64,000 nt of DNA from assembly GCF_002100145.1 (NCBI RefSeq), contig NZ_JXQD01000036.1:192928-256927 (forward strand), written 5' to 3'. A program made the position numbers and the translations under genes. The DNA comes from Vibrio sp. qd031. GTDB taxonomy: Bacteria > Pseudomonadota > Gammaproteobacteria > Enterobacterales > Vibrionaceae. The notes below the pieces were generated by a model. It worked only from the letters and a program-made list of their open reading frames with translations, had not been told where the DNA came from and made no database searches. Shown here in pieces: positions 1 to 10,879 of the stretch. Numbering within the stretch: the first letter of the stretch is position 1; each line of letters starts with the position of its first letter.

Positions 1-26
1 GAATTAAACCAAATAGTGAGAGCGGC

Positions 27-977
27 ATGACACAAGGCTTCAAACACATTTCTGTTCTGTTGAATGAGTCAATCGACGGGTTGGCGATTAAACCGGATGG
101 TATTTATATTGATGGAACCTTTGGCCGAGGTGGTCATAGCCGAACGATTCTTTCAAAGTTGGGAGAGGCAGGTCGTCTCTACAGTATCGATAGAGATCCT
201 ACAGCCATTGCTGAAGCCGCAAAAATCGACGACCCACGTTTTACCATAATCCATGGCCCGTTCTCTGGTATTGCTCAGTACGCAGAGCAACACAACTTGG
301 TGGGCAAAGTGGACGGGGTGCTGTTCGATTTGGGGGTCTCTTCGCCGCAACTTGATGACGCAGAACGTGGATTTAGCTTTATGAAAGATGGACCACTCGA
401 TATGCGAATGGATCCAACTTCTGGGATCCCTGTGTCAGAGTGGATCAAACAAGCGGATTTAGACGATATTACGTGGGTCATTCGCGAGTTTGGCGAAGAC
501 AAGCACGCGCGACGAATTGCCAAAGCCATTGTCGCGAACCGTGACGATGAAGAACTGCCACCCCTAGAGCGGACGTCCCAGTTGGCCAAGCTGATTGAGC
601 AAGCTGCCCCTAAAAGCTTTAAAGAGAAGAAGCACCCAGCCACTCGTGCGTTTCAAGCTTTTCGTATTTACATAAACAGCGAACTCGAAGAAATCGACGT
701 GGCTTTAAAAGGTGCGCTATCTGTATTGGCGCCTGAAGGAAGACTGTCCGTGATCAGTTTTCATTCACTAGAAGATCGCATGGTTAAACGCTTCATGCGT
801 AAAGAAAGCCGTGGCCCTCAAGTACCGCATGGCATTCCGATGACGGAAGCTCAAATCGCTGCACTTGGCAGCGCGGCGCTAGATACCATTGGTAAAGCGA
901 TTAAGCCAACCGCAGAAGAAGTTGATGCTAACCCACGCTCTCGTAGCTCGGTACTTCGCATCGCTCAGAAGCGATAA
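27..977 (+). CDS. rsmH: 16S rRNA (cytosine1402-N4)-methyltransferase RsmH
   Basis: RsmH (MraW) transfers a methyl group from S-adenosylmethionine to N4 of C1402 in 16S rRNA, in the cytoplasm. The 316-residue protein has the family's usual length. The N-terminus shows the SAM-binding segment [10 protein letters not shown] (about residues 29-38), followed by IDRDPTAI; the [15 protein letters not shown] block lies near residue 96 and the C-terminal SFHSLEDR and [10 protein letters not shown] motifs are intact. It is the first complete gene of the dcw cluster here; mraZ would be expected just upstream, outside the window. The ATG has a purine-rich GAGAG sequence before it. ftsL follows after 24 bases. 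Confidence 0.97.
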   Translation: MTQGFKHISVLLNESIDGLAIKPDGIYIDGTFGRGGHSRTILSKLGEAGRLYSIDRDPTAIAEAAKIDDPRFTIIHGPFSGIAQYAEQHNLVGKVDGVLFDLGVSSPQLDDAERGFSFMKDGPLDMRMDPTSGIPVSEWIKQADLDDITWVIREFGEDKHARRIAKAIVANRDDEELPPLERTSQLAKLIEQAAPKSFKEKKHPATRAFQAFRIYINSELEEIDVALKGALSVLAPEGRLSVISFHSLEDRMVKRFMRKESRGPQVPHGIPMTEAQIAALGSAALDTIGKAIKPTAEEVDANPRSRSSVLRIAQKR

Positions 978-1001
978 TACCCATTAGCAAAAGAACTCAG
1001 T

Positions 1002-1322
1002 ATGTCTCAGCAAGGAACGCCTAACTTACTGTCTATAATTTTTCGCGACCTAATCAGTGTGGGGCGCTGGAATCTATTGGTGCTAATTCTTATCCTTGTT
1101 TCCGCTATGGGCGTCGTGTGGATAACACACCACACTCGGCAAGCCATCACACAAAAAGATATGGCATTTGAGCAACGTTTAAAGTTGGATGAGCAATGGC
1201 GTAACCTGATTTTAGAAGAAAGTGCGTTAGCGGAACACAGCCGAGTGACCAAGCTGGCGGTTTCAGAGCTTGAAATGAAGCGACCTGACTCAAAAAAGGA
1301 AGTAATAGTTAGATTCCCATGA
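1002..1322 (+). CDS. ftsL: Cell division protein FtsL
   Basis: FtsL is a small bitopic inner-membrane protein that forms the FtsQ-FtsL-FtsB complex and helps activate FtsW-FtsI at the septum. The 106-residue protein has a short cytoplasmic tail, one membrane segment (about residues 22-40, LLVLILILVSAMGVVWI) and a periplasmic helical region rich in charged residues that is typical of its leucine-zipper-like coiled coil. Sequence conservation in this family is low, so the call rests on size, topology and the position between rsmH and ftsI. Its TGA stop overlaps the ftsI ATG by four bases (ATGA), which suggests translational coupling. Confidence 0.93.
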   Translation: MSQQGTPNLLSIIFRDLISVGRWNLLVLILILVSAMGVVWITHHTRQAITQKDMAFEQRLKLDEQWRNLILEESALAEHSRVTKLAVSELEMKRPDSKKEVIVRFP

Positions 1323-3175
1323 TGACACCTGTGACCCGTCGACGTAACGCCCCTCGCAGACCGAGCAGAGGTGCAAACGGACCCTCTAAAAAAGCACCCG
1401 CAAAAAGCGATACGAGCAAAGTTGTCACCAACAAAAAAGCTCGTGCAACTGGGGTACCTGCCAACAAGAGAAATAAAGCCAAACCTGAAGCCGAACAAAG
1501 TGTCAGTTCACAACCTGTACTGATTCGTTGGCGATACCTGTTTGTATTGTTTGCTATGGGGTTGGTCTTAGCAACACTTGTTGCCCGAGTCGCTTACATC
1601 CAGGTGATTGAACCGGATCGATTGATTAAAGAAGGCAACATGCGTTCGGTGCGGGTAAAAACACTTCCTACTGCACGAGGCATTATTTCAGACAGAAATG
1701 GTGAACAGTTGGCGGTTAGTGTGCCGGTACAGGCTGTGTGGGCCAACCCGTCGGACGTGTTTAAGTTTGGTGGCCTTAATGAGTTAGATCGCTGGTATGC
1801 GCTGGCTGATGTGTTAGGGCTTGAGCGTCAAAGTATGCTCAAACGAATCGAAGAACAAAGTACCCGAAAATTCATTTACCTGCAGCGTCAAGTTAGCCCT
1901 GCGATGGCCAACTACGTCAAAGAACTAAAGCTAAAAGGCATTGGCCTTGCGAATGAGTCTCGTCGCTATTACCCAACGGGCGAAGTGAGTGCTCATGTCA
2001 TTGGTGTAACTGGCATTGATGGCCACGGTTTGGAAGGCGTAGAACGCAGTTACGATAACTGGCTTTCAGGACAGGCAGGCTCTAAAACTATACGTAAAGA
2101 TCGTTATGGTCGGGTGGTTGAAAACATCTCTCTAACAGAGAGCGAGTTGGGTAAGCCTTTAGAGCTGACGATAGATCAACGATTGCAAGCAATTTCATAT
2201 AGAGCAATCAAGCAGGCGGTAGCCGACCACCGTGCTACGTCAGGCTCTGTCGTGCTTCTTGATGTTAAAACTGGTGAAGTGTTGGCGATGGTGAACGCAC
2301 CTTCCTATAACCCTAACAATAAACAGCAGCTGCAAAGTTTTAGAATGAGAAATCGCAACATTACCGATGCGATGGAACCTGGCTCCACCGTGAAACCATT
2401 TGTCGTGCTAGCGGCTCTGGAAAACGGTGTCGCTGACGAAGATACCATCATTGATACAGGTAATGGTTTGATGCAAATTGGCGGAAGCCGGGTGCGAGAC
2501 TCCTCAAAGATTGGTAAAGCAAACTTACAAACCATTTTGCAGAAGTCGAGTAACATTGGTGTTGCTAAATTGGCGTTAGACATGCCGTTGGAAGCGCTAC
2601 TAGGGCAGTACAGTTCTATAGGCTTTGGCAGCACGTCGGGGCTGAATTTAATTGGTGAGACGACTGGGCTGTTTCCAAATCGTCGGCGCTGGTCCAACTT
2701 TGAAATTGCGACACTCTCTTTTGGCTATGGGTTGTCGGTAACGCCGCTTCAGCTAGCTCATGCCTATTCGACCTTGGGCAGTTATGGTGAGTTCTTCCCG
2801 CTGACCATCATTAAAGATCAACACAACATTGAACCTAAACAAGTTGCCGATCGTGACAATGCCAAACTGGTGCTAGAGATGCTGGAATCGGTAACGCAAA
2901 AAGGCGGTACCGCAACACGCGCCGCTGTACCGGGTTATCGAATTGCAGCAAAAACAGGTACTTCACGAAAGGCCCAGGCGGGTGGCTACAGCGATGAGTA
3001 TGTTGCGATTACAGCAGGTGTTGCGCCTATTAGTAATCCAAGGCTTGCATTGGTGGTTGTGGTTAATGAGCCCCAAGGTGACCTATATTACGGTGGCTCC
3101 GTAGCTGCCCCAGTTTTTGCCGAAGTTATGCAAGGGGCATTGCAGATTTTAAACATCGCCCCTGACGGCAACTAA
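1319..3175 (+). CDS. ftsI: Peptidoglycan DD-transpeptidase FtsI (PBP3)
   Basis: FtsI cross-links septal peptidoglycan with its partner polymerase FtsW. The 618-residue protein has one membrane segment near residues 72-92, a PBP dimerisation domain and a C-terminal transpeptidase domain. The catalytic SxxK motif is Ser356-Thr-Val-Lys359 within EPGSTVKPF, the SxN motif is SSN in QKSSNIGVAKLAL, and the KTG motif is in AAKTGTSRKA. An unusual point is the N-terminal cytoplasmic tail: about 70 residues, very rich in Arg, Lys, Pro and Ala, whereas the E. coli tail is about 20. A second ATG directly follows the first, so the start could be three bases later. Confidence 0.96.
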   Translation: MMTPVTRRRNAPRRPSRGANGPSKKAPAKSDTSKVVTNKKARATGVPANKRNKAKPEAEQSVSSQPVLIRWRYLFVLFAMGLVLATLVARVAYIQVIEPDRLIKEGNMRSVRVKTLPTARGIISDRNGEQLAVSVPVQAVWANPSDVFKFGGLNELDRWYALADVLGLERQSMLKRIEEQSTRKFIYLQRQVSPAMANYVKELKLKGIGLANESRRYYPTGEVSAHVIGVTGIDGHGLEGVERSYDNWLSGQAGSKTIRKDRYGRVVENISLTESELGKPLELTIDQRLQAISYRAIKQAVADHRATSGSVVLLDVKTGEVLAMVNAPSYNPNNKQQLQSFRMRNRNITDAMEPGSTVKPFVVLAALENGVADEDTIIDTGNGLMQIGGSRVRDSSKIGKANLQTILQKSSNIGVAKLALDMPLEALLGQYSSIGFGSTSGLNLIGETTGLFPNRRRWSNFEIATLSFGYGLSVTPLQLAHAYSTLGSYGEFFPLTIIKDQHNIEPKQVADRDNAKLVLEMLESVTQKGGTATRAAVPGYRIAAKTGTSRKAQAGGYSDEYVAITAGVAPISNPRLALVVVVNEPQGDLYYGGSVAAPVFAEVMQGALQILNIAPDGN

Positions 3176-3198
3176 GACACACACTACAGTATTTAACT

Positions 3199-4719
3199 AT
3201 GACAAAAAATGCATTCACATCCATTAATCTAAGTGAGCACGAGTCGATGACATTGGCTGATTTGCTTGAGCCATGGGCGTTGAGTTTGGCTGACGATATC
3301 AGTCAACTCTCGTTACATCACCTTACTCTCGACAGTCGAGACGTTGGGGTGCAAAGTGCATTCATTGCCGTACCGGGTCACACTGTTGATGGTCGAGACT
3401 TCATTGATAAAGCCATTCTCAATGGGGCTAAAGTAGTGCTGTCTCAGTGTGATTCTGAACAGCATGGGACAGTGAGCCACAAGGATGGCGCTGTCATAAT
3501 TGAAATGAGTGATTTGCAAGATAGGGTCTCTGAACTCGCATTGCGGTTTTACCCAGTAAATAACACTCAAGTGATAGCAGTGACAGGCACAAATGGTAAA
3601 ACCACCATCACGCAGCTAATCGCTCAATGGTTAGAGCTGATTGGTCATCGCGCTGCTGTTATGGGAACAACAGGAAATGGGTTTCTGGACGCGCTGACAG
3701 AGGCAAAAAATACCACTGGTAGCCCAATAGAAATAGCGCAGACTCTCCATTCACTCGAATTAGCTGGCGCCGAGTACACAGCGTTGGAGACCTCTTCCCA
3801 TGGTTTAGTCCAACACCGAGTGAAAGCGGTACCATTTAAACTGGGTATGTTTACCAACCTAAGTCGTGATCACCTTGATTATCACCACACCATGGCTGAG
3901 TACGAAGCCGCCAAGCGTTCGTTGTTTACCGAGCATCATTGTGAGCATGCAGTGATTAACGTCGATGATCCGGTAGGGGCTAGATGGTTTGATGAGCTAG
4001 ACAATGCCTACGCGGTGTCAGTGAAGCCATTACCTAAGAATACTCGTGGCTTATGGGCAACTCAGCTCGAATTTACCGAGCAGGGCATCCAAATAAGCAT
4101 CGATGGGACTTGGGGGGAAGGGCAATTGACGGTTCCACTCATTGGTGAATTTAATGCCTCCAATTTACTATTGGCTCTCGCAGGGCTTTTAACCCTAGGC
4201 TTCGATAAGCAGCGTTTGCTTTCAATCAGCAGCAATATAAAGCCGGTTATCGGTCGAATGGAGCTGTTTTCAGCGCCCAATAGGCCAAAAGTCGTGGTTG
4301 ATTATGCTCACACGCCAGATGCACTGGAAAAAGCGTTGCAGGCGCTTCGTGTTCATTGCTCTGGGAAGCTATGGGTCGTTGTTGGTTGTGGCGGTGATCG
4401 TGACAAGGGCAAGCGTCCAATGATGGCTGCCAGTGCCGAACGACTTGCGGATCGAGTGATTTTTAGTGACGACAATCCGCGCAGTGAAGATCCAGCAACC
4501 ATTGTTGCAGATATGCTTGACGGTACAGAGCAGCCCCAACAAATACTGACCATTCATGATCGCAGTCAAGCGTTAGAACGTGCGCTCGCCGATGCCAGCA
4601 CCAACGACATTATTTTGTTGGCGGGCAAAGGTCATGAAGACTATCAAGTTTATGCGGATCGGACGGTTGAAGCCTCTGATAGGTATAACGCAGCAACACA
4701 GTTAGGAGTGTCACTATGA
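3199..4719 (+). CDS. murE: UDP-MurNAc-tripeptide synthetase MurE (meso-diaminopimelate adding)
   Basis: MurE is the ATP-dependent ligase that adds meso-diaminopimelate to UDP-MurNAc-L-Ala-D-Glu in the cytoplasm. The 506-residue protein has the Mur ligase layout: N-terminal UDP-binding domain, central ATPase domain with the P-loop TGTNGKTT (about residue 130), and a C-terminal domain. The motif DDNPRSEDP is the DNPR signature of enzymes that select diaminopimelate rather than lysine. TNLSRDHLDYH is also present. No clear ribosome binding site precedes the chosen ATG; the in-frame ATG at 3247 (reading MTLADLLEPW) would give a length closer to the E. coli enzyme and is a real alternative. The stop overlaps murF by four bases. 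Confidence 0.96.
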   Translation: MTKNAFTSINLSEHESMTLADLLEPWALSLADDISQLSLHHLTLDSRDVGVQSAFIAVPGHTVDGRDFIDKAILNGAKVVLSQCDSEQHGTVSHKDGAVIIEMSDLQDRVSELALRFYPVNNTQVIAVTGTNGKTTITQLIAQWLELIGHRAAVMGTTGNGFLDALTEAKNTTGSPIEIAQTLHSLELAGAEYTALETSSHGLVQHRVKAVPFKLGMFTNLSRDHLDYHHTMAEYEAAKRSLFTEHHCEHAVINVDDPVGARWFDELDNAYAVSVKPLPKNTRGLWATQLEFTEQGIQISIDGTWGEGQLTVPLIGEFNASNLLLALAGLLTLGFDKQRLLSISSNIKPVIGRMELFSAPNRPKVVVDYAHTPDALEKALQALRVHCSGKLWVVVGCGGDRDKGKRPMMAASAERLADRVIFSDDNPRSEDPATIVADMLDGTEQPQQILTIHDRSQALERALADASTNDIILLAGKGHEDYQVYADRTVEASDRYNAATQLGVSL

Positions 4720-6071
4720 TCCCAATCTCTCTGGCTCAGTTGGCAAGTGTTACCCAAGGCCATTTAGTTGGTGAAGACAAGGTTGTATCTGCGGTATCAA
4801 CCGATACGCGCCATATAGAGCCGGGTGCGCTGTTTGTCGCTATTCACGGTGTTCGGTTCGATGCGCACGAGTTTGTAGAACAAGCCATGTCTAATGGTGC
4901 CTCTGCCTTGTTGGTCGAGAAAACCTTAGATATTGATGCGCCACAAGTCGTTGTGGCCAACACCACTAAGGCACTCGGTGATTTAGGGGCTTGGGTGCTT
5001 GAGCAATCGGATGTAAAAACAATAGCTATCACCGGAAGTTGCGGAAAGACCACAGTGAAAGAAATGCTGGCGTCGATTTTACAGCTAAAAGGTAAAACGT
5101 TAGCGACAAAGGGCAACTTCAACAATGAATTTGGTGTCCCACTAACGTTATTGCGCCTGGATAAAAGTGTCGATTACGCCGTCATTGAGTTGGGGGCCAA
5201 TCATATTGGTGAAATCGCTTATACCAGTGGTTTAGTGAAACCCGCAGCGGCGATGGTGAATAATGTTGCCGCGGCACACTTGGAAGGGTTTGGCTCAATC
5301 GATGGCGTTAAGCAGGCAAAAGGTGAGATTTACCAAGGACTCGTTGCTGGTGGTTTCGCTTTAGTGAATATGGACAGTCAGGGCGGTCAACAGTGGCAAG
5401 ATGCACTCAGCAATAAGCGCGTGCAGCAGTTTTCTCAACAGAACTCTCTGGCAGAATACTACGCCTCACATATAGAAATGGACGAACAGGGGTACTCGCA
5501 TTTTCATCTACACACTCCATACGGCACATTACCTGTTTCACTCAATGTCATTGGCGAGCACAATGTCACTAATGCCGTTGCCGCCGCCGCTTTGGCGCTT
5601 AACGTTGGCGCAGATTTGGCGCAAGTCAAGCAAGGTCTAGAGCAACTGTCCAAAGTGAAAGGCCGTGTTGCGGTAGAATCGCTGACCGACAATATACGAT
5701 TGATCGATGATAGCTACAATGCCAGCGTGCCGGCGGTGAAAGCCGCTATCGACTTGCTGGCTCGTTATCAGGGCCAACGCTGGCTGATATTGGGTTTTAT
5801 GGCCGAACTTGGCGATGAAAGTCTTGCACTTCACCGACAAGTCGGAGAACATGCGTCTACTTTTGGGTTTGAGCACGTGCTCACCTTTGGTGACGATACT
5901 AAAGTGGTCAGCGAGTTAACTGGAGGGCGCCATTTTAGTGACCATCAAGCCCTAATAGCGCACATTAAAGCGCATTTAACACCTGCAGAGCCCAACACGT
6001 TGCTGATTAAAGGAGCACTCAGTTCCCAAATGGGAACCGTGGTATCTGCATTGAAGGAGATGTACCCATGA
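4716..6071 (+). CDS. murF: UDP-MurNAc-tripeptide D-alanyl-D-alanine ligase MurF
   Basis: MurF joins D-Ala-D-Ala to UDP-MurNAc-tripeptide, the last cytoplasmic step of the soluble precursor. The 451-residue protein shows the P-loop [14 protein letters not shown] (about residues 105-118), with Cys where many family members have Asn, the substrate-contacting [14 protein letters not shown] block, and the C-terminal [16 protein letters not shown] motif typical of MurF. It begins on an ATG overlapping the murE TGA and ends on a TGA overlapping the mraY ATG, so three consecutive genes are coupled. Its D-Ala-D-Ala substrate must come from a ddl gene elsewhere, because no ddl is present in this cluster. 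Confidence 0.96.
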   Translation: MIPISLAQLASVTQGHLVGEDKVVSAVSTDTRHIEPGALFVAIHGVRFDAHEFVEQAMSNGASALLVEKTLDIDAPQVVVANTTKALGDLGAWVLEQSDVKTIAITGSCGKTTVKEMLASILQLKGKTLATKGNFNNEFGVPLTLLRLDKSVDYAVIELGANHIGEIAYTSGLVKPAAAMVNNVAAAHLEGFGSIDGVKQAKGEIYQGLVAGGFALVNMDSQGGQQWQDALSNKRVQQFSQQNSLAEYYASHIEMDEQGYSHFHLHTPYGTLPVSLNVIGEHNVTNAVAAAALALNVGADLAQVKQGLEQLSKVKGRVAVESLTDNIRLIDDSYNASVPAVKAAIDLLARYQGQRWLILGFMAELGDESLALHRQVGEHASTFGFEHVLTFGDDTKVVSELTGGRHFSDHQALIAHIKAHLTPAEPNTLLIKGALSSQMGTVVSALKEMYP

Positions 6072-7150
6072 TTCTTTGGCTTGCCGACTTGTTACAGCCA
6101 TACTTTTCGTTCTTCCGCCTGTTCGAATACCTTTCTTTTCGCGCCATCGTTAGTGCGTTGACCGCGCTTGCTCTCTCTTTGTGGATGGGTCCGCGTCTTA
6201 TCGCTCGACTGCAAATGTTGCAGATTGGCCAAGTTGTTCGCAACGATGGCCCTGAGTCTCACTTTAGTAAACGCGGTACACCTACCATGGGGGGGGTGAT
6301 GATCCTAGCGGCTATTTCGTTTACCGTCTTTATGTGGGCCGATCTTAGCAACCCTTATGTTTGGGCCGTTATGGTGGTTTTACTGGGTTACGGTGTGGTT
6401 GGATTCGTCGACGATTATCGAAAAGTCGTTCGAAAAAACAGCGATGGTCTCATTGCGCGCTGGAAGTACTTCTGGCAGTCGGTGATTGCACTAGTGGTTG
6501 CATTTGCTTTGTATGCTCATGGTAAAGACACCGCAGCAACTCAGCTCGTGGTGCCATTTTTTAAAGACATCATGCCTCAGTTAGGCATCTTGTATATTGT
6601 GCTTACCTACTTTGTAATTGTAGGAACCAGTAATGCCGTTAACTTAACCGACGGCCTCGATGGGTTAGCCATTATGCCGACTATTCTGGTTGCAGCGGGC
6701 TTTGCTGCGATCGCTTGGGCAACCGGTAACGTTAACTTCGCTAGCTACTTACACATTCCTTATATTCCTTACACCAGCGAGTTGGTGATTGTATGTACCG
6801 CCATGGTCGGTGCCGGTTTGGGGTTCTTATGGTTTAACACATACCCAGCACAAGTGTTTATGGGCGATGTTGGTTCACTTGCGTTAGGCGGTGCACTGGG
6901 AACCATTGCTGTATTGGTTCGTCAGGAGTTTGTATTGGTGATCATGGGCGGCGTGTTTGTAATGGAAACTTTGTCGGTCATACTTCAAGTAGGCTCATAC
7001 AAATTACGCGGTCAGCGTATTTTCCGCATGGCACCAATTCATCATCATTACGAATTAAAAGGCTGGCCAGAGCCGCGCGTGATTGTGCGTTTTTGGATCA
7101 TTTCTATCGTATTAGTTTTGGTGGGATTGGCCACACTTAAGGTGCGTTAA
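6068..7150 (+). CDS. mraY: Phospho-N-acetylmuramoyl-pentapeptide transferase MraY
   Basis: MraY is the polytopic inner-membrane enzyme that moves phospho-MurNAc-pentapeptide onto undecaprenyl phosphate to give lipid I. The 360-residue length and hydrophobic profile (about ten membrane segments) match the family. Diagnostic sequences are the GTPTMGG loop, VDDYRKV with its adjacent acidic pair, [10 protein letters not shown], the [10 protein letters not shown] loop and the histidine-rich [13 protein letters not shown] near the C-terminus. It overlaps murF by four bases and is followed by murD after a single base. Confidence 0.97.
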   Translation: MILWLADLLQPYFSFFRLFEYLSFRAIVSALTALALSLWMGPRLIARLQMLQIGQVVRNDGPESHFSKRGTPTMGGVMILAAISFTVFMWADLSNPYVWAVMVVLLGYGVVGFVDDYRKVVRKNSDGLIARWKYFWQSVIALVVAFALYAHGKDTAATQLVVPFFKDIMPQLGILYIVLTYFVIVGTSNAVNLTDGLDGLAIMPTILVAAGFAAIAWATGNVNFASYLHIPYIPYTSELVIVCTAMVGAGLGFLWFNTYPAQVFMGDVGSLALGGALGTIAVLVRQEFVLVIMGGVFVMETLSVILQVGSYKLRGQRIFRMAPIHHHYELKGWPEPRVIVRFWIISIVLVLVGLATLKVR

Positions 7151-7151
7151 T

Positions 7152-8507
7152 ATGCCATCAAAATCGGTGGGTTTTTCTACGTCGCTGCAAGACTATCGTC
7201 AAATTGTTGTGGTTGGGTTGGGTATCACCGGATTATCGGTGGTGGAGCACCTTCGTACTTTTGCCAAGCATGCTGAAGTTAAGGTCATTGATACCCGTGA
7301 ACAAGCGCCAGGGAGTGAACACCTTGACGACGATGTAGAACTCTGCTGCGGTAGTTGGAACACCACGTGGTTGCAACAAGCCGAACTTGTGATTTGCAGT
7401 CCAGGAATAGCCGTGGCGACGCCTGAAATCGCGACTGTTATAGAGCAAGGTACACCGGTTGTCGGTGATATAGAGCTATTTGCTTGGCAGGTGACTAAGC
7501 CAGTCATCGCTATTACAGGGTCTAATGGTAAAAGCACCGTGACCGATTTGACGGGAGAGCTTGCCAAAGCTGCCGGCATTAAAGTTGGGGTTGGCGGCAA
7601 TATTGGCACGCCAGCGTTGTCATTATTGCAGCAAAATTGTGATCTCTACGTTTTAGAGTTGTCGAGCTTTCAACTTGAAACCACCTATCATCTTGCACCA
7701 AAAGTCGCGACCTTCTTAAATTTGTCTGAAGATCATATGGATCGCTATGTCGGTATGGAAGAATACCGACAAGCGAAGTTGCGGATTTTCGACCATGCGA
7801 AGCAAGCGCTGGTAAATGGTGACGAGCCAGAGACTGCTCCAGTCAATTCACACTCTCTAAAACTGCATCGTTTTTCGCCCACACATACCCTGGGCGATAC
7901 GGATTACGATATAGCAGTGATTGATGGCGAAGCTCGTTTCCGGTTGCAAGGAAAAGCAAGTTTTCTTACGCGTCAACTTTCGATTGTTGGCCGCCATAAT
8001 CAATCGAATGCGCTCGTGGCACTGGCACTTTTGGATCTGGCGGGCATCGATACGACTCAGTGCCAAGGTGCACTGCAGTCCTACACGGGGTTAAGCCATC
8101 GTTGCCAAGTGGTAGAGCACCAAAAAGGGGTGCGCTGGGTGAATGATTCGAAAGCGACAAATGTTGCGAGTACACAAGCGGCATTGTCGGGTTTAGAGGT
8201 TGACGGTAGATTGTATCTTCTTGTGGGGGGAGACGGTAAGGGGGCCGATTTCACACCGCTTAAAGAGCACCTAGAGCAACTGCCCGTTACACTCTGTTGC
8301 TTTGGTCGGGATGGGGATGCATTCATGAACTTGTCTAAGGACTCTGTGCGTTTTCAAACGATGGATCAGGCTATTGAGTCAATTTCAACCAAACTGACAT
8401 CAGGAGACATGGTGATGCTTTCTCCCGCATGCGCGAGTTTTGATCAATACCCCAATTTTATGTGCCGTGGTGATGCCTTTATCGCCTTGGCGAAACAATA
8501 CGCTTAA
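7152..8507 (+). CDS. murD: UDP-MurNAc-L-alanine:D-glutamate ligase MurD
   Basis: MurD adds D-glutamate to UDP-MurNAc-L-Ala using ATP. The 451-residue protein has an N-terminal Rossmann-like UDP-binding domain ([15 protein letters not shown] near residue 20), the P-loop [12 protein letters not shown], the ELSSFQLE motif, [11 protein letters not shown], and a C-terminal domain carrying VNDSKATN and [12 protein letters not shown]. All are standard for MurD. The gene lies one base after mraY, and the 71-base gap to ftsW holds no obvious terminator, so it is likely part of the same transcript. Confidence 0.96.
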   Translation: MPSKSVGFSTSLQDYRQIVVVGLGITGLSVVEHLRTFAKHAEVKVIDTREQAPGSEHLDDDVELCCGSWNTTWLQQAELVICSPGIAVATPEIATVIEQGTPVVGDIELFAWQVTKPVIAITGSNGKSTVTDLTGELAKAAGIKVGVGGNIGTPALSLLQQNCDLYVLELSSFQLETTYHLAPKVATFLNLSEDHMDRYVGMEEYRQAKLRIFDHAKQALVNGDEPETAPVNSHSLKLHRFSPTHTLGDTDYDIAVIDGEARFRLQGKASFLTRQLSIVGRHNQSNALVALALLDLAGIDTTQCQGALQSYTGLSHRCQVVEHQKGVRWVNDSKATNVASTQAALSGLEVDGRLYLLVGGDGKGADFTPLKEHLEQLPVTLCCFGRDGDAFMNLSKDSVRFQTMDQAIESISTKLTSGDMVMLSPACASFDQYPNFMCRGDAFIALAKQYA

Positions 8508-8578
8508 GCTAAAGCATTAAGTAGCCGTTTCAAGACCACGTTACTATTTGACTCGATTTACCTGCAAGGGATGCATAC

Positions 8579-9805
8579 GTGATTTCAAAATTGTCACAAC
8601 TTGGCGCTTCACTGAATCAACCAAAACAGCCACTACCGGCCGTGCTGTATGATCGCCAGTTGATCTGGATTGCGCTTGCACTCATGGCATTTGGTTTGAT
8701 TATGGTGACGTCTGCATCCATTCCAGTCAGTACGCGACTGACCGAGCAGCCCTTTCATTTCATGATACGTCATGGCATTTTTTTGGCTTTCTCGATGGTT
8801 ATTTTGGGCATGGTTATCCAAGTCCCAACACAACAGTGGTTTAAATATAGTGCCCCTCTTCTAGGCGTCACCTTTGTCTTGCTGGTGGTCGTTCTTTTGG
8901 GCGGCAAGTCGGTGAATGGAGCGTCACGATGGATCCCGTTAGGTTTTTTTAACTTCCAGCCAGCAGAGCTGGCTAAGCTATCTCTGTTTACGTTCATGTC
9001 GGGTTACATGGTGCGTAAGCAAGACGAAGTCAGGGAAAGTTTTTTTGGGGGGTTCTTTAAGCCCTTTATCGTGTTTAGTGCACTGGCAGTATTGCTGTTG
9101 GGACAACCAGACTTGGGTACTGTCATCGTTATGCTCGTGACCCTCTTTGGCATGCTGTTTATTGGTGGAGCGAAACTTTGGCAGTTTTTGGCACTAATGG
9201 TTGCCGGCATATTTGCTGTGGTCCTACTCATTGTCTTTGAGCCGTATAGGATGCGCCGCGTTACTTCATTTTTAGACCCTTGGGAAGACCCGTTTGGCAG
9301 TGGCTATCAGCTGACCCAGTCTTTAATGGCGTTTGGTCGTGGCGAGTGGTTTGGTCGCGGTTTAGGTAACTCGATACAAAAGCTAGAATATCTACCGGAG
9401 GCGCATACCGATTTTGTATTTGCTGTGGTTGGTGAAGAATTAGGATTTGTGGGAGTGACACTGGTTTTATTGGTGATTTTTGCACTGGTGATAAAAGCGA
9501 TCACCATAGGCAAAAAAGCTTTTGATGCCAGGCAGGATTTTGGTGGTTATCTTGCCTTCGCTATTGGTATTTGGTTTGCGTTTCAGACAGTCGTTAATGT
9601 TGGTGCAGCCGCTGGAATGGTACCAACGAAAGGGTTAACCTTACCTCTCATCAGTTATGGTGGCTCGAGTTTAAGTATTATGGCCGTAGCGGTAGGTTTA
9701 CTGTTACGCATCGATTTTGAAACAAGATTGGCGGTTGGTAAAGAAGGCTCTGCAGACGAGCACACTCATTCCGACCCCGAGCAGTTAGAAGAGCAACATG
9801 GCTAA
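8579..9805 (+). CDS. ftsW: Septal peptidoglycan glycosyltransferase FtsW
   Basis: FtsW is the SEDS-family polymerase that makes septal glycan from lipid II and works with FtsI. The 408-residue protein has about ten membrane segments. Family motifs include [15 protein letters not shown], the [11 protein letters not shown] segment, [10 protein letters not shown], and the [18 protein letters not shown] region before the last segments. The start is a GTG at 8579: the nearby ATG at 8571 hits a stop after three codons, and an AAGGGA ribosome binding site sits at 8565-8570, about eight bases upstream. The C-terminal tail is hydrophilic and acidic. It overlaps murG by eight bases. Confidence 0.96.
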   Translation: MISKLSQLGASLNQPKQPLPAVLYDRQLIWIALALMAFGLIMVTSASIPVSTRLTEQPFHFMIRHGIFLAFSMVILGMVIQVPTQQWFKYSAPLLGVTFVLLVVVLLGGKSVNGASRWIPLGFFNFQPAELAKLSLFTFMSGYMVRKQDEVRESFFGGFFKPFIVFSALAVLLLGQPDLGTVIVMLVTLFGMLFIGGAKLWQFLALMVAGIFAVVLLIVFEPYRMRRVTSFLDPWEDPFGSGYQLTQSLMAFGRGEWFGRGLGNSIQKLEYLPEAHTDFVFAVVGEELGFVGVTLVLLVIFALVIKAITIGKKAFDARQDFGGYLAFAIGIWFAFQTVVNVGAAAGMVPTKGLTLPLISYGGSSLSIMAVAVGLLLRIDFETRLAVGKEGSADEHTHSDPEQLEEQHG

Positions 9806-10871
9806 AAAATTATTAGTAATGGCAGGTGGTACAGGTGGTCACGTGTTTCCAGGATTGGCCGTTGCCAAAGTCCTCCAGCAACAAGGCTGGGAGATCCGTT
9901 GGTTGGGCACAGAAGACCGTATGGAAGCTGAGTTAGTACCAAAACATGGTATCGATATTGATTTCATAAAAGTCAAAGGCTTGCGCGGACAAAGTTTGGC
10001 TAAGTTGGTTAAAGCCCCATTTCAAATTGTCAGTGCGATTGCACAGGCGCGCAAACATATAAAACGATTTCAACCCGACGTAGTGCTCGGCATGGGAGGT
10101 TATGTGAGTGGCCCCGGTGGCATCGCTGCGCGCATGTGTGGGATCCCTCTGGTGTTGCATGAGCAAAACGCGGTTGCTGGGCTGACCAATGAGTGGCTGG
10201 CGAAAGTCGCCAGCAAAGTATTCCAGGCTTTCCCTGGGGCGTTTCCCCGCGCCGAGGTCGTTGGTAACCCTGTACGCGATGACGTACTGGCGATAGAACC
10301 ACCACAACAGAGATTAGCCGGTCGAAGTGGGCCGGTACGTGTGTTGGTCATGGGTGGAAGCCAAGGCGCAAGAATATTGAATCACACTTTACCTGAGGTG
10401 TTTGGTCAACTGTTAAAAGACAACACAGCCAGCGTTGAAGTGCGACATCAGTGCGGTAAAGGCAACACCGACGAAGTTAGCGGATTGTACCAACAGGCTC
10501 AGTTTGATCAGGTAGACGTGTCTGACTTTATTGATGATGTTGCTAAGGCGTACCGCTGGGCGGATTTAGTGGTATGCCGAGCAGGCGCACTCACCGTATC
10601 GGAAGTCTGCACCGCGGGCGTCGCTGCGATTTTTATCCCGTTTCAGCATAAAGACAGGCAACAAGCGTTAAACGCGGATTATTTGGTGGATGCCAATGCC
10701 GCACTAATGATAGAACAGCCTCAATTAAGTGTTGAGTCGCTAAAGGATGCGATACAATCTTTAGATAGAGATGCCTTGAAAACGATGGCCATCGCTTCGC
10801 GCAAACGAGCGAAAACCGATGCAGCGCAGATCGTTGCCAATGCCATTATCGAATTACAACAAAAATCTTGA
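9798..10871 (+). CDS. murG: UDP-GlcNAc:lipid I N-acetylglucosaminyltransferase MurG
   Basis: MurG is the peripheral membrane GT-B glycosyltransferase that adds GlcNAc to lipid I to form lipid II at the cytoplasmic face. The 357-residue protein starts with the glycine-rich loop [16 protein letters not shown], has [12 protein letters not shown] and [11 protein letters not shown] in the acceptor domain, and in the UDP-GlcNAc-binding half shows [23 protein letters not shown] and the [13 protein letters not shown] segment. It overlaps ftsW by eight bases, and its stop is eight bases before the likely murC ATG. Confidence 0.97.
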   Translation: MAKKLLVMAGGTGGHVFPGLAVAKVLQQQGWEIRWLGTEDRMEAELVPKHGIDIDFIKVKGLRGQSLAKLVKAPFQIVSAIAQARKHIKRFQPDVVLGMGGYVSGPGGIAARMCGIPLVLHEQNAVAGLTNEWLAKVASKVFQAFPGAFPRAEVVGNPVRDDVLAIEPPQQRLAGRSGPVRVLVMGGSQGARILNHTLPEVFGQLLKDNTASVEVRHQCGKGNTDEVSGLYQQAQFDQVDVSDFIDDVAKAYRWADLVVCRAGALTVSEVCTAGVAAIFIPFQHKDRQQALNADYLVDANAALMIEQPQLSVESLKDAIQSLDRDALKTMAIASRKRAKTDAAQIVANAIIELQQKS

Positions 10872-10879
10872 GAACAACT

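Noticed and set aside
1-30. Possible end of mraZ overlapping the rsmH start (frame ending at TGA 28-30, or at TAA 5-7).
   Set aside because: Too few bases are in the window to decide which frame, if any, is the end of the upstream gene.
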